From: JASHPR01 sp963778075 | GTDB taxonomy: Bacteria > Actinomycetota > Actinomycetes > Streptosporangiales > Streptosporangiaceae | Direction: 5' to 3' | NCBI GenBank assembly: GCA_963778075.1 | Contig: CAVZTJ010000009.1 | Span: forward strand, 310,001-374,000 | DNA length: 64,000 bases | Part shown: piece by piece, positions 1 through 7,923 of the stretch | How the letters are laid out: every line of letters starts with the position of its first letter | Position numbering within the stretch: the first letter of the stretch is position 1 | Position numbers and translations under genes: made by a program | Notes under the pieces: generated by a model | The model's database searches: none | What the model saw: the letters and a program-made list of their open reading frames with translations, nothing else | What the model was told of the DNA's origin: nothing

Positions 1-68
1 GGCCGCAGGCCCGCGCCGGCGGCACCCCCGTGGGATGATCAGCAAACTGTCGGGAGGAAGGTCCTTGG

Positions 69-332
69 ATGGCAGATAAGCGGGGCGGCAACAAGCTGAT
101 GAGCGGGGCGGTCGGCTTTGCCGCAGCCTTCGGTGCCCGGAAGATACTCATCTTCGCCTGGAAGAAGATCACCGGAAAAGAGCCACCCGAGCATCCCGAA
201 GATCCACAGGTCGCCCTCGGCGAAGCGCTCACCTGGGGAATCCTGCTCGGGGTGGGCGTCCAGGTTGCGCGGATGCTCGCGCTGCGCGCCGCCACCAAGC
301 GGATCTCCGGACCCGAGGACACGCCAGAGTAG
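69..332 (+). CDS. DUF4235 small membrane protein
   Basis: This 87-residue protein matches my recollection of the DUF4235 family, small membrane proteins found mainly in actinobacteria with no known function. The signature-like stretch is a glycine/alanine-rich helix (about residues 11-30) running into AWKKITGKEPP, an EDP-containing loop, and a second hydrophobic helix (about 50-72). The ATG follows a GGGAGGAAGG ribosome site by a few bases, which supports the start. It is followed after about 50 bp by a methyltransferase gene, but nothing shows that the two work together. Family assignment is from memory of the motif, so moderate to high. Confidence 0.8.
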   Translation: MADKRGGNKLMSGAVGFAAAFGARKILIFAWKKITGKEPPEHPEDPQVALGEALTWGILLGVGVQVARMLALRAATKRISGPEDTPE

Positions 333-383
333 AGCGGGCCGGCAACCCGGATCCGGGCCGCCGGTGTCCCTAGTCTTAGTCGC

Positions 384-1148
384 GTGACAGCGAAAGATCG
401 TTCCCGCCTCCTGTTCAAGATCAGGTATGCGGTCGAACATCCCGACCACATCGCGGGCTATGCGCGCCGCCGTTGCCGGGACACCTGGCTGAGGCTGCAG
501 TCAGGCGATCATCTGAGCTACTACCGGGCGGTCATGGCGTCGGACTCCGCCCGCAGCCACGACGGCGCCGTGGGCAGCGGGACCCACGACTCGTGGATCA
601 AGATCGGCCAGATGCAGTTCGACTACCTGATCGGCCACGGCCTGAAGCCCGGCGACCGGATGCTCGAGATCGGCTGCGGCAACCTGCGCGCCGGGCGCCT
701 CTTCATCGACTACCTGGACACAGGGAACTATTACGGCATCGATATCTCGCCCGACATCCTGCTGGCCGCGACCGACACCGTCGAGGAGTACGCGCTGCAG
801 CGCAAGCTGCCGCACCTGACCCTGGTGCGGGACATGAGCCTGGGCTTCCTTCCCGACGGCCACTTCACCGTGGTGCACGCGCACAGCGTGTTCTCGCACT
901 CCCCCATCGAGGTCATCGAGGAGTGCCTGCGCACGGTCCGGCGGGTGATGACCCCCGACGGCTTCTTCGACTTCACCTTCGACCGGACCGAGGGTGCCGA
1001 GCATCACGTGCTGCACGAGGACTTTTACTACCGGACCGAGACCCTGATCGCGCTGGCAGCCAGGCACGGCCTGCAGGCCAGGTTCATGGCTGACTGGGAA
1101 TTGCTGCCGCACGAGCAGTCCAAGCTGCGCGTGACCCACGGGGTCTGA
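384..1148 (+). CDS. class I SAM-dependent methyltransferase
   Basis: A 254-residue protein with a Rossmann-fold methyltransferase core. Motif I is MLEIGCGNLRAG (residues 93-104), followed by the acidic ribose-binding residue in YYGIDIS (D120). A post-motif region VVHAHSVFSH and a beta-strand segment GFFDFTF fit class I enzymes. The N-terminal 65 residues are polar and basic and not part of the fold. GTG at 384 is used as start; no strong ribosome site is visible. The substrate cannot be deduced. Sugar or small-molecule O-methylation is typical for such stand-alone enzymes, but that is only inference. Confidence 0.8.
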   Translation: MTAKDRSRLLFKIRYAVEHPDHIAGYARRRCRDTWLRLQSGDHLSYYRAVMASDSARSHDGAVGSGTHDSWIKIGQMQFDYLIGHGLKPGDRMLEIGCGNLRAGRLFIDYLDTGNYYGIDISPDILLAATDTVEEYALQRKLPHLTLVRDMSLGFLPDGHFTVVHAHSVFSHSPIEVIEECLRTVRRVMTPDGFFDFTFDRTEGAEHHVLHEDFYYRTETLIALAARHGLQARFMADWELLPHEQSKLRVTHGV

Positions 1149-1198
1149 TCGGGCGAACGTTCGACTAACTTCGGGCCTTCTGGGCAGCTTCGACCCTA

Positions 1199-1230
1199 TC
1201 CATCCCGCGCCTGGCGGGGCCAGGATGGGA
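1199..1230. terminator. hairpin between methyltransferase and glgC
   Basis: CCTGG (1210-1214) and CCAGG (1220-1224) form a short stem, and TCCATCC (1199-1205) can instead pair with GGATGGGA (1223-1230). The two foldings compete for the same GG. It lies between the methyltransferase stop and the glgC ribosome site, so it may be a terminator or a 5' leader structure. No T-tract follows. Confidence 0.35.
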
Positions 1231-1265
1231 ACTGGCCCAAATGATCAGCCCGGGGAGGTGGGCGA

Positions 1266-2504
1266 ATGCCCGAGCGGAGGGTGCTTGGCATTGTCCTGGC
1301 GGGCGGCGAGGGAAAGCGGCTGACGCCGCTCACCGCGGACCGCGCAAAGCCAGCAGTGCCGTTCGGCGGCCTCTACCGGCTGGTGGACTTCGCGCTGTCG
1401 AACCTAGTCAACTCCGGCATCCGGCGGATCTGCGTGCTGACCCAGTACAAGAGCCACAGCCTGGACCGGCACGTCACGACGACCTGGCGGCTGAGCAGTC
1501 TGCTCGGCAACTATGTGACGCCGGTGCCCGCGCAACAGCGGCTCGGCCCGTACTGGTACACCGGCTCCGCCGACGCGATCTACCAGTCACTGAACCTCAT
1601 CTACGACGATCAGCCGGACATCGTGATCGTATTCGGGGCCGACCACGTGTTCCGGATGGACGCGACGCAGATGATCGATCAGCACGTGGCGTCGGGGACC
1701 GGCGTCACCGTTGCGGCCCTTCCCGTGCCGCGGGAGGAAGCGACGGCGTTCGGCGTGATCGAGACGGCCAAGAACGGGCGCACGGTCGAGGCCTTCCTGG
1801 AGAAGCCGGCCGATCCGCCCGCCCGGCCGGGCCACCCCGACGAGGCTTTCGCCTCGATGGGCAACTACGTCTTCACCAGCGACGTGCTGGTGGACGCGCT
1901 GCGCAAGGACGCCGAGGACAGCGACAGCCGGCACGACATGGGCCGCGACATCATCCCCATGCTGATGGGGCAGGGCCTGGCGGAGGTCTACGACTTCCTG
2001 GACAACGAGGTGCCGGGCGCGTCCGCACGCGACGCCGGGTACTGGCGCGACGTGGGAACCCTCGACTCGTACTTCGATGCGCACATGGACCTGTGCGCGG
2101 TGCAGCCGGTCTTCAACCTGTACAACGACAAGTGGCCGATCCTGACTCACGTGCCGTCACAGCCGCCGGCCAAGTTCGTGCATGACAGCGGCGACCGGGT
2201 CGGCCGCGCGATCAACAGCATCGTCAGCAACGGCGTCATCGTCTCCGGCGGGCTGGTCAGCAGCTCGGTGCTCTCGCCCGGGGTCCGGGTCAACAGCTGG
2301 TCGCGGGTGGAGCGGGCGGTGTTGCTGGACAACACCAAGGTCGGCCGTCACGCCGTGGTCCAAGACGCGATCCTGGACAAGAACGTGATCGTCCCGGAAG
2401 GCGCTGAGGTCGGCGTCGACAAGGAACGCGACCGGGCCCGCGGCTTCACCGTGTCGCCGGGCGGCATCACCGTGGTAGGCAAGGGCCAGATGGTGCCGCA
2501 GTGA
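1266..2504 (+). CDS. glgC: glucose-1-phosphate adenylyltransferase (ADP-glucose pyrophosphorylase)
   Basis: GlgC makes ADP-glucose from glucose 1-phosphate and ATP, the committed step of glycogen synthesis. The 412-residue length is normal. The nucleotide-binding signature runs from residue 12 (AGGEGKRLTPLT) through RAKPAVP, the sugar-phosphate region FLEKP is near residue 180, and the C-terminal third has the left-handed beta-helix pattern with isoleucine/valine repeats. A strong GGGGAGGTG ribosome site precedes the ATG. Its stop overlaps the glgA start by 4 bp (GTGA), so the two are translationally coupled. In mycobacteria the same genes are neighbours but divergent; here they are co-directional. 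Confidence 0.97.
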   Translation: MPERRVLGIVLAGGEGKRLTPLTADRAKPAVPFGGLYRLVDFALSNLVNSGIRRICVLTQYKSHSLDRHVTTTWRLSSLLGNYVTPVPAQQRLGPYWYTGSADAIYQSLNLIYDDQPDIVIVFGADHVFRMDATQMIDQHVASGTGVTVAALPVPREEATAFGVIETAKNGRTVEAFLEKPADPPARPGHPDEAFASMGNYVFTSDVLVDALRKDAEDSDSRHDMGRDIIPMLMGQGLAEVYDFLDNEVPGASARDAGYWRDVGTLDSYFDAHMDLCAVQPVFNLYNDKWPILTHVPSQPPAKFVHDSGDRVGRAINSIVSNGVIVSGGLVSSSVLSPGVRVNSWSRVERAVLLDNTKVGRHAVVQDAILDKNVIVPEGAEVGVDKERDRARGFTVSPGGITVVGKGQMVPQ

Positions 2505-3676
2505 CCGCCGGTCTCCCCAGCAGGCTCAGCGTGGCGCTGCTGACCAGGGAGTACCCGCCGGAGGTCTACGGCGGAGCCGGCGTACACGTGGAGTACCTCG
2601 CCCGCGAGCTGTCCGGCCTCGTGAACCTCACCGTGCACTGCCAGGGCGGGGACCGGCCGGGGGCGGTCGCGCACCGGCCATGGAACCACCTCGCGGGGGC
2701 GAACCCGGCGCTGCAGACGATCTCGACGGACCTGTCGATGACGGCCGGGGTGTCCGCCGCCGACCTGGTTCATTCACACACCTGGTACGCGAACCTGGCC
2801 GGCCATCTGGCCGGGTTGCTCTACGGGATCCCGCACGTGATCACCGTGCACTCGCTGGAGCCGCTCCGTCCCTGGAAGGCCGAGCAGCTCGGCGGCGGCT
2901 ACGCGCTGTCCTCCTGGTGCGAACGGACGGCCGTGGAGGCCGCGGCCGCGGTCATCGCGGTCTCCGATGGAATGCGGGACGACGTGCTCGCCGCGTACCC
3001 AGCCGTGCCCCCCGAACGGGTCCGCGTGATCCGCAACGGCATCGACACCGCCGAGTACTCACCAGATCCGGCGACGGACGTGCTTGACCGGTACGGGGTG
3101 GACCCGGCCTTGCCCACGGTCATCTTCGTCGGCCGGGTCACCAGGCAGAAGGGGCTCCCGGTGCTGCTGCGGGCGGCCGCGAACCTCGTCCCGGCGGCGC
3201 AGCTCGTGGTCTGCGCGGGCCAAGCGGACACGCCGGAGCTCGAGGCGGAAGTCAGCGAGCTCGCCGCACAGTTGCGGGCGAGCAGGCCCGGCGTGATCTG
3301 GATCTCCGGGATGCTCGCAAAGCGCGAGGTTATCCAGCTGCTGACGCACGCGACCGTGTTCGCCTGCCCGTCCCTGTACGAGCCGCTCGGCATCGTGAAC
3401 CTGGAGGCCATGGCGTGCGGCACCGCGGTCGTCGGCTCCCGGGTCGGCGGCATCCCCGAAGTGGTGGCGGACGGGAAGACAGGCTTGCTGGTTCCGCCCG
3501 GCGACCCGGTTGCGCTCGCCGACGCCATCAACGTGCTGCTGCTCGATCAGCCGCTGGCGACGGAAATGGCCAGGCTTGGCCGCGCCAGGGCCGAGGCCGA
3601 GTTCGGCTGGGCCAGCATCGCCGCGCAGACAGTCGCGCTGTACACCGAGCTCGCCGGAACTCCCCGTTCCGGCTGA
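2501..3676 (+). CDS. glgA: GT4 glycogen synthase / maltose-1-phosphate synthase (GlgA/GlgM type)
   Basis: A 391-residue GT-B fold glycosyltransferase using the ADP-glucose made by GlgC. The N-terminal acceptor loop PPEVYGGAGVHVEYLA, the donor-site FVGRVTRQKG and the C-terminal E-x7-E element (E294 and E302 in SLYEPLGIVNLEAM) are all present. In M. tuberculosis the orthologous GT4 enzyme next to glgC (Rv1212c, GlgM) forms alpha-maltose 1-phosphate rather than extending glycogen directly, and this protein has that length and neighbour. So the product could be glycogen or maltose 1-phosphate, and the sequence alone does not decide. GTG start, 4-bp overlap with glgC. Confidence 0.95.
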   Translation: MTAGLPSRLSVALLTREYPPEVYGGAGVHVEYLARELSGLVNLTVHCQGGDRPGAVAHRPWNHLAGANPALQTISTDLSMTAGVSAADLVHSHTWYANLAGHLAGLLYGIPHVITVHSLEPLRPWKAEQLGGGYALSSWCERTAVEAAAAVIAVSDGMRDDVLAAYPAVPPERVRVIRNGIDTAEYSPDPATDVLDRYGVDPALPTVIFVGRVTRQKGLPVLLRAAANLVPAAQLVVCAGQADTPELEAEVSELAAQLRASRPGVIWISGMLAKREVIQLLTHATVFACPSLYEPLGIVNLEAMACGTAVVGSRVGGIPEVVADGKTGLLVPPGDPVALADAINVLLLDQPLATEMARLGRARAEAEFGWASIAAQTVALYTELAGTPRSG

Positions 3677-3771
3677 CCGCTCCCCCCGCGTTCTCTGGGC
3701 GAACAGCCCGCCTGGCACCGCTCCGAGGGGCCGCCAGCTCGCACCGCCGCTCGAAAGCAGCTGCTTGAGTT

Positions 3772-3790
3772 AAGATATATCGCAAATCTT
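3772..3790. promoter_or_regulatory. AGATATATCG operator-like site upstream of DUF1707 gene
   Basis: AT-rich element in a very GC-rich setting: arms AAGAT (3772-3776) and ATCTT (3786-3790) around AGATATATCG. The same 10-mer recurs at 24159-24168 in front of the other DUF1707 gene. ATATATCG-type sites are known as PadR-family operators in actinobacteria; linking it to PadR here is inference. Confidence 0.45.
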
Positions 3791-3793
3791 GCC

Positions 3794-3892
3794 GAGGCTG
3801 TTCAGGCGAGGCTGTTCAGGCGAGGCTGTTCAGGCGAGGGCGTCCTCAGGCAAGGCTGTTCAGGCCAGGTGTTCAGGCGAGGGCGCTCATGC
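3794..3892. repeat. 14-bp tandem repeat (3 perfect plus degenerate copies)
   Basis: The unit GAGGCTGTTCAGGC occurs three times without change at 3794-3835. Degenerate copies continue to about 3892 (for example AAGGCTGTTCAGGC at 3852-3865). It sits in the leader between the operator-like site and the DUF1707 start, outside any supported reading frame. Confidence 0.85.
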
Positions 3893-3961
3893 CCAGGGCA
3901 CTGGGCGCGCTCGCCGGAGCGGCGCGTTCAACGGAGCGGCTGGTGCCGCGGGAGGTGCGAC

Positions 3962-4579
3962 TTGAGTCAGGAAGAGATCCCGATCAGGCCGAACGGCGAT
4001 CCCGAGCCTGGACTGCCTCCGGCAATCCGCGCGTCCGACCAGGACCGGGATGCCGTCGTGCAGCGGCTGCAGCAGGCTTTCGCGGAACGGCGGCTCGACG
4101 ACGACGAGTTCGACGAGCGGATGCGCGCCGCGCTCACGGCGCGGACCAGCGCCGACCTCGACCGCCTCACCGGCGACCTGCCCGCCGCCGCGCCGCAGAG
4201 CAGCGCGCCAGCGGTCGGGGGTAAGGCGCCGGGCCGGTGGGCGGTGGCGTACAAGAACTCGATCCGCCGCGGCGGCCGCTGGCGCGTACCCGAGCGTTTC
4301 ACCTCCGTCGTCTACAAGGGCGATGGGTGGCTCGACCTGCGCGCCGCCGAGCTGACCGGCCCGGTCACGACCGTGGTGGCGGTGGCGTACAAGTCGCGGG
4401 TCGACATCCTGGTCCCGCCCGGGGTCAGGGTCGAGATGGACGGCTTCGGCGTGAGCAAGGGCTGGTCGGCGGAGGAAGAGACGGAGCTCCGGCTGCCGCA
4501 CGACGCCCCGACCGTGCATGTCAGGGGCATCGCCTACAAGGGCACGATCGAGACCAGGACCAAGCCGCAGGAACGCTGA
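3962..4579 (+). CDS. DUF1707 domain protein with C-terminal LiaF-like domain
   Basis: The 205-residue protein starts with a DUF1707 domain (about residues 15-70: IRASDQDRDAVVQRLQQAF ... DLDRLTGDLP), a short helical module common in actinobacterial envelope-stress and membrane proteins. The C-terminal 120 residues are beta-rich with repeated AYK/VYKG strands and resemble the C-terminal domain of LiaF-type proteins. No membrane helix is seen. I chose the TTG at 3962 because GGGAGGTG lies 7 bases before it; a frame-open extension to ATG 3869 runs through the tandem repeat and looks non-coding. The domain call is firm, the function unknown. Confidence 0.8.
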   Translation: MSQEEIPIRPNGDPEPGLPPAIRASDQDRDAVVQRLQQAFAERRLDDDEFDERMRAALTARTSADLDRLTGDLPAAAPQSSAPAVGGKAPGRWAVAYKNSIRRGGRWRVPERFTSVVYKGDGWLDLRAAELTGPVTTVVAVAYKSRVDILVPPGVRVEMDGFGVSKGWSAEEETELRLPHDAPTVHVRGIAYKGTIETRTKPQER

Positions 4580-4588
4580 CGCGTCCGG

Positions 4589-5086
4589 TCAGGTCACCGA
4601 GCCGGCGGCAGCGCCAGTAATCCGGTCGCCCCACCGGGCGATCTCGCCCTCCAGGTCGAGCGGCGCGATCATCTCACCGTTCTGCATTTCCTGCTCCCAG
4701 TCCTCAGCCGGCACCCGCCACATCACCTCGAACTCGATGCCGCTCGGGTCTTTGGCGTACAGGGACTTGGAAACCCGGTGGTCACTCGCTCCGACGAGCG
4801 CCCCGCGCTCGTCGAGCCTGCTCCGGATCTCCGCCAGTTCCGCCAGCGTGCCGACTTCCCAGGCCAGGTGGTACAGGCCCACGTAGGGATTGCGAGGCAC
4901 CGGTGCCTGCCCTACCTCGAACAGGCCGAGGTCGTGATCGTTGGCCGATTCCGGCGAGCGCAGGAATGCGGCGCGGCCCGGGATCTGCATGCGTACCTCG
5001 AACCCGAGCGTGTAGCAGTAAAAGTCGACGACCCCGGCGAGGTCGCTGACGTAGAGGACGGCGTGGTTCAGGCGGCGTACGGCCAT
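4589..5086 (-). CDS. VOC (glyoxalase/extradiol dioxygenase) family protein
   Basis: A 165-residue single-module vicinal-oxygen-chelate protein. It has two beta-alpha-beta-beta-beta repeats and the expected metal ligands: H8 in LNHAVLYVSD, H73 in YHLAWEV and a glutamate in GIEFEV (E118/E120). The motif AKDPSGIEFEV is typical of extradiol-type dioxygenases and of catechol-2,3-dioxygenase-like proteins. The ATG at 5086 has GGAG 9 bases upstream; the much longer open frame above it is not coding. It faces the DUF1707 gene, with the two 3' ends only a few bases apart. The substrate is unknown. Confidence 0.85.
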   Translation of the reverse strand: MAVRRLNHAVLYVSDLAGVVDFYCYTLGFEVRMQIPGRAAFLRSPESANDHDLGLFEVGQAPVPRNPYVGLYHLAWEVGTLAELAEIRSRLDERGALVGASDHRVSKSLYAKDPSGIEFEVMWRVPAEDWEQEMQNGEMIAPLDLEGEIARWGDRITGAAAGSVT

Positions 5087-5172
5087 GGCTGGTCTCCAGG
5101 ATCGGCGTTCTGCAAGAGAGAAGCCGGCGGCCCCCGGTCTGATTCCCGCGGGCGCCAGGGCTGAGCGCGTGG

Positions 5173-6462
5173 CTATGTGATAGCCGGGTGGCCGATGTAG
5201 ACCCCGCGGGGCCGGATCGGCGTGGCGCGCGCGTACTCCTCGAGCGCGTGCGCCAGCCAGCCGGCCGTCCTGGCGACCGCGAACACCGCCTCGCCGGCCC
5301 CGGGAACCATCCCGGCCACCGAGGCCAGCACAGCGAGCGCCAGCTCTATGTTCGGCGCCGGCAGCGCCCGGCGGCCGGCCTCGGCGAGCACCGCCTCGGC
5401 GACGGCCAGCCGGGCGGAATCCGGCGCCGCCGCCCTGATTAGGTCGAGCAGCAGCATGGCCCGCGGGTCGCCGGTCTGGTACACGAAATGACCGAGCCCG
5501 GGAATCCGTTCCCCGCGGCGCAGCAACTCGCCGACCACACGCGGTGCGTCGGCCGGCCCGCTGGCGGACGCGAGCAGCACCTCGGCGCCCAGCGAGGCTC
5601 CGCCGTGCAGGGCGCCGCTCATCGTGCCGAGCCCGGTGCCGACGACCGCATACGGGTCGGCCCGCACCGACGCGGCGACGCGGGCGGCCAGCGTCGAGGC
5701 GGCGAGCTCGTGATCGGCCGCCAGCACAAGGGCCGCGCGCAGCGCGGCGACCAGGCCCGCCGAAGGGCGACGCTGGCACAGCTTGGTCGCCAGCCGCCCG
5801 GCGATGCTGTCGTCACTGGCCACGGCGGCGCTGTCGGCGTTGGAAACGGCGGCGCTGTCGACGACGTCCACTGCGGCGCTGTCGTCGCTGGCCACGGCGG
5901 CGCGCGGGCCAGCCGTGGGCAGGCAGTCGGCCATGGCGGCGATCAGGCCGCTGGCCGCTGCGATGACGGCGGGCCGGTCCAGGTGCAGCCGGAGCCGGTC
6001 GGTGGCGGCCACCGCGGGGACGATCACCTGCAGCCGCTCCAGCGGGTAGGTGTCCGGCGGAAGCGCAGCCTGGGCGGCGGTCCCGGCGGCGATCGCCTCG
6101 CCCGTGGCCTGCCACGGGCCCTTGGCGGATGGGTCGTCGAAGGACCCGGTCCACAGCAGGCTGGCAACCTCCTCGAAGCTCCTGCTTGTCGCCAGGGCGA
6201 TCGCGTCATGCCCGCGGAAGCGAAGCCGGTCGTCGGCGATTTCCGTCAACTCCGACTCGATCACCAGCTCGGCGCCGCCCGCCCCCCGTCGCGGCTTGCC
6301 GCGGCGGGCGAGGTCTTCGATCTGGGCAGCGTCAAACAGGCTGGCGCGGCCGTCCGAGCCACGGCGCGGGGCGAGCACGCCGCGGCTCACGTACGAATAC
6401 AGGCTGGCTGGCTTGATGCCGAGCCGTTGCGCCGCCTCTGCGGCCCCGATCCACTCCGTCAC
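5173..6462 (-). CDS. citrate synthase-like protein with N-terminal helix-turn-helix domain
   Basis: 429 residues. Residues 1-55 form a MerR-like or excisionase-like helix-turn-helix (WIGAAEAAQRLGIKPASLYSYVSRG); the rest is a citrate-synthase fold. The catalytic histidines are present (H286 in LHGGAS, H325 in GLGHFVYQTGDPRA), while the third catalytic position reads NIEL (E373) instead of the textbook NVDF. Between helices, residues about 186-219, is a repetitive DSAAV insertion. It is divergent from a second citrate synthase gene, with a palindromic operator between them. It may be an enzyme, an acyl-CoA-sensing regulator, or both; similar HTH-citrate synthase genes exist in other actinobacteria. 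Its biochemical activity is not known to me. Confidence 0.85.
   Translation of the reverse strand: MTEWIGAAEAAQRLGIKPASLYSYVSRGVLAPRRGSDGRASLFDAAQIEDLARRGKPRRGAGGAELVIESELTEIADDRLRFRGHDAIALATSRSFEEVASLLWTGSFDDPSAKGPWQATGEAIAAGTAAQAALPPDTYPLERLQVIVPAVAATDRLRLHLDRPAVIAAASGLIAAMADCLPTAGPRAAVASDDSAAVDVVDSAAVSNADSAAVASDDSIAGRLATKLCQRRPSAGLVAALRAALVLAADHELAASTLAARVAASVRADPYAVVGTGLGTMSGALHGGASLGAEVLLASASGPADAPRVVGELLRRGERIPGLGHFVYQTGDPRAMLLLDLIRAAAPDSARLAVAEAVLAEAGRRALPAPNIELALAVLASVAGMVPGAGEAVFAVARTAGWLAHALEEYARATPIRPRGVYIGHPAIT
5805..5905. repeat. in-frame repeat inside the HTH-citrate synthase gene
   Basis: Imperfect direct repeats of a GGCGGCGCTGTCG-type unit at roughly 24-33 bp spacing. They encode an alternating DSAAV/ASDDS/SNADS stretch of about 34 residues with no counterpart in ordinary citrate synthases. 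The reading frame is kept. Confidence 0.7.
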
Positions 6463-6507
6463 GCTCCCGCTCCTCGCCGTGGCCCCGCACGGTCACCTGT
6501 GGACCAG

Positions 6508-6538
6508 TATATTGACTTTAGTCAATGTTGACTAATAT
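6508..6538. promoter_or_regulatory. double palindromic operator in the divergent citrate synthase promoter region
   Basis: Three TTGACT half-sites alternate in orientation. TTGACTTTAGTCAA (6512-6525) and TAGTCAATGTTGACTA (6519-6534) are each perfect inverted repeats with 2-base centres and share the middle half-site. The block is AT-rich and lies 46 bp upstream of the minus-strand gene start. The likely binder is the HTH domain of that gene's product (inference). Confidence 0.7.
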
Positions 6539-6642
6539 GGACTGCATGCCTCAGGCTATCGGTGTCAGGTGAGGGCATGTCACCGCAATTGGGCAAGCCA
6601 GTAACGACGGCCCATCCTCGCAACGGCCGGAGGAGATCACAG

Positions 6643-7815
6643 ATGCCAGATACCGCGCAGGTAACGACCAATGGAGACGGGGCCGAGGCGCCGGCCGGGC
6701 TCGAGGGAGTGGTGGTTGCGCACACCCAGATCGGTGATGTCCGCGGCCTCGAGGGTTTCTACCACTACCGGCAGTACGACGCGATCGAGCTGAACCGGCG
6801 CCGGTCACTCGAGGACGTCTGGTACCTGATGTTCCGTGGTCACCTGCCCGACAAGGAAGAGCGGGAGGAGTTCGGCCGCGAGATAGCTTCGCACCGGGCG
6901 CTGCCGGAGGACCTGGTCCCATTCCTGCGCCTGGTCGCCGCCACCGAGCCGTTCGATCCGATGACCGCGCTTCGCACGGCGATCTCGTTCGCCGCGCAGC
7001 GGGCAAGCTTCCGCTCCTGGCTGGATATCTCGGCGGAGCAGCTCTATGACAACGCGATGCAGATCTCGGCGCAGACGCCGGTGCTGCTCACCGCGCTGTA
7101 CCGGCTGCGGGGCGGGCAGCAGCCGGTGCCACCGGACCCGGACCTCTCCGTGGCCGGCAACTACCTGTACATGCTGAGCGGACAGCGCCCGGACCCGCAG
7201 CGGGCGTGGGCGCTGGAGCGCTACCTGGTCTCCACGATCGACCACGGGTTCAACGCCTCCACGTTCACCGCCCGGGTGATCGCGTCCACCGGCGCCGACA
7301 TCGGCTCGGCGGCGACCGGCGCGATCGGCAGCCTGTCCGGGCCGCTGCACGGCGGCGCGCCCAGCCGTGTGCTGGAGATGCTCGACGACATCGGCAGCCC
7401 CGACCGCGCCGAGGCTTGGGTACGCGCCGCGGTCGGGCGTGGCGACCGGATCATGGGCTTCGGCCACCGGGTCTACAAGGGCAAGGATCCACGCTCCGCG
7501 CTGATGCGTGAGGTCGCGAGCACCTTGGGCGGCTCGACCGCTGAGTTCGCGATGGCCGTTGAGGACACGATCGTCCGGGTGCTCGCCGAAGAGAAGCCTG
7601 GCCGGGCCCTGAACGCGAATGTCGAGTTCTACGCCGGCGTCGTGATGGACGCGTGCGGGATCCCCCGGGAGCTGTTCACGCCGACCTTCGCGTCAAGCCG
7701 GGTCATCGGGTGGTGCGCGCACGTGCTGGAGCAGGTATCCGGCAACCGGCTGATCCGCCCGTCGGCCCGGTATGACGGCCAGGCGCCGCCGCAGCCGGTC
7801 CCGGCCACAGACTAG
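6643..7815 (+). CDS. citrate synthase
   Basis: A 390-residue type II citrate synthase, condensing acetyl-CoA (or propionyl-CoA) with oxaloacetate. The catalytic residues H236 (GPLHGGAPS) and H275 (GFGHRVYKGKDPR) are clear, and the third catalytic position is E328 in NVEFYAG where many enzymes have Asp. I recall NVEF in other actinobacterial citrate synthases, so this is probably normal for the subfamily. The ATG at 6643 has GGAGGAG 7 bases upstream; the open frame above it is ignored. It could be the TCA-cycle enzyme or a 2-methylcitrate synthase. It is divergent from the HTH-citrate synthase gene and separated by the operator. Confidence 0.93.
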   Translation: MPDTAQVTTNGDGAEAPAGLEGVVVAHTQIGDVRGLEGFYHYRQYDAIELNRRRSLEDVWYLMFRGHLPDKEEREEFGREIASHRALPEDLVPFLRLVAATEPFDPMTALRTAISFAAQRASFRSWLDISAEQLYDNAMQISAQTPVLLTALYRLRGGQQPVPPDPDLSVAGNYLYMLSGQRPDPQRAWALERYLVSTIDHGFNASTFTARVIASTGADIGSAATGAIGSLSGPLHGGAPSRVLEMLDDIGSPDRAEAWVRAAVGRGDRIMGFGHRVYKGKDPRSALMREVASTLGGSTAEFAMAVEDTIVRVLAEEKPGRALNANVEFYAGVVMDACGIPRELFTPTFASSRVIGWCAHVLEQVSGNRLIRPSARYDGQAPPQPVPATD

Positions 7816-7850
7816 CCGGAGCCCGGATTTATGGGGAAATGCGTTAGTTT

Positions 7851-7891
7851 GGGGAATCGCGCCAGCGCCTTATACAGCTGGCGCGTTCCCC
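7851..7891. terminator. strong hairpin between convergent genes
   Basis: GGGGAA + CGCGCCAGC (7851-7866) pairs with GCTGGCGCG + TTCCCC (7877-7891), with one bulged T and a 10-base loop. This 15-bp stem lies between the citrate synthase stop and the convergent small membrane gene, as expected for a bidirectional terminator. There is no long T-tract. Confidence 0.75.
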
Positions 7892-7923
7892 CATAAGGGC
7901 GCGATATGCGTTGGCGGGTGGCC

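Noticed and set aside
5488..6531. 347-codon plus-strand open frame opposite the HTH-citrate synthase gene
   Set aside because: No recognisable motif; mirrors the strongly supported minus-strand gene including its operator region.
6643..7815. Catalytic Asp-to-Glu change in citrate synthase as a sign of inactivity
   Set aside because: I recall NVEF at this place in other actinobacterial citrate synthases, so it is probably normal for the subfamily.
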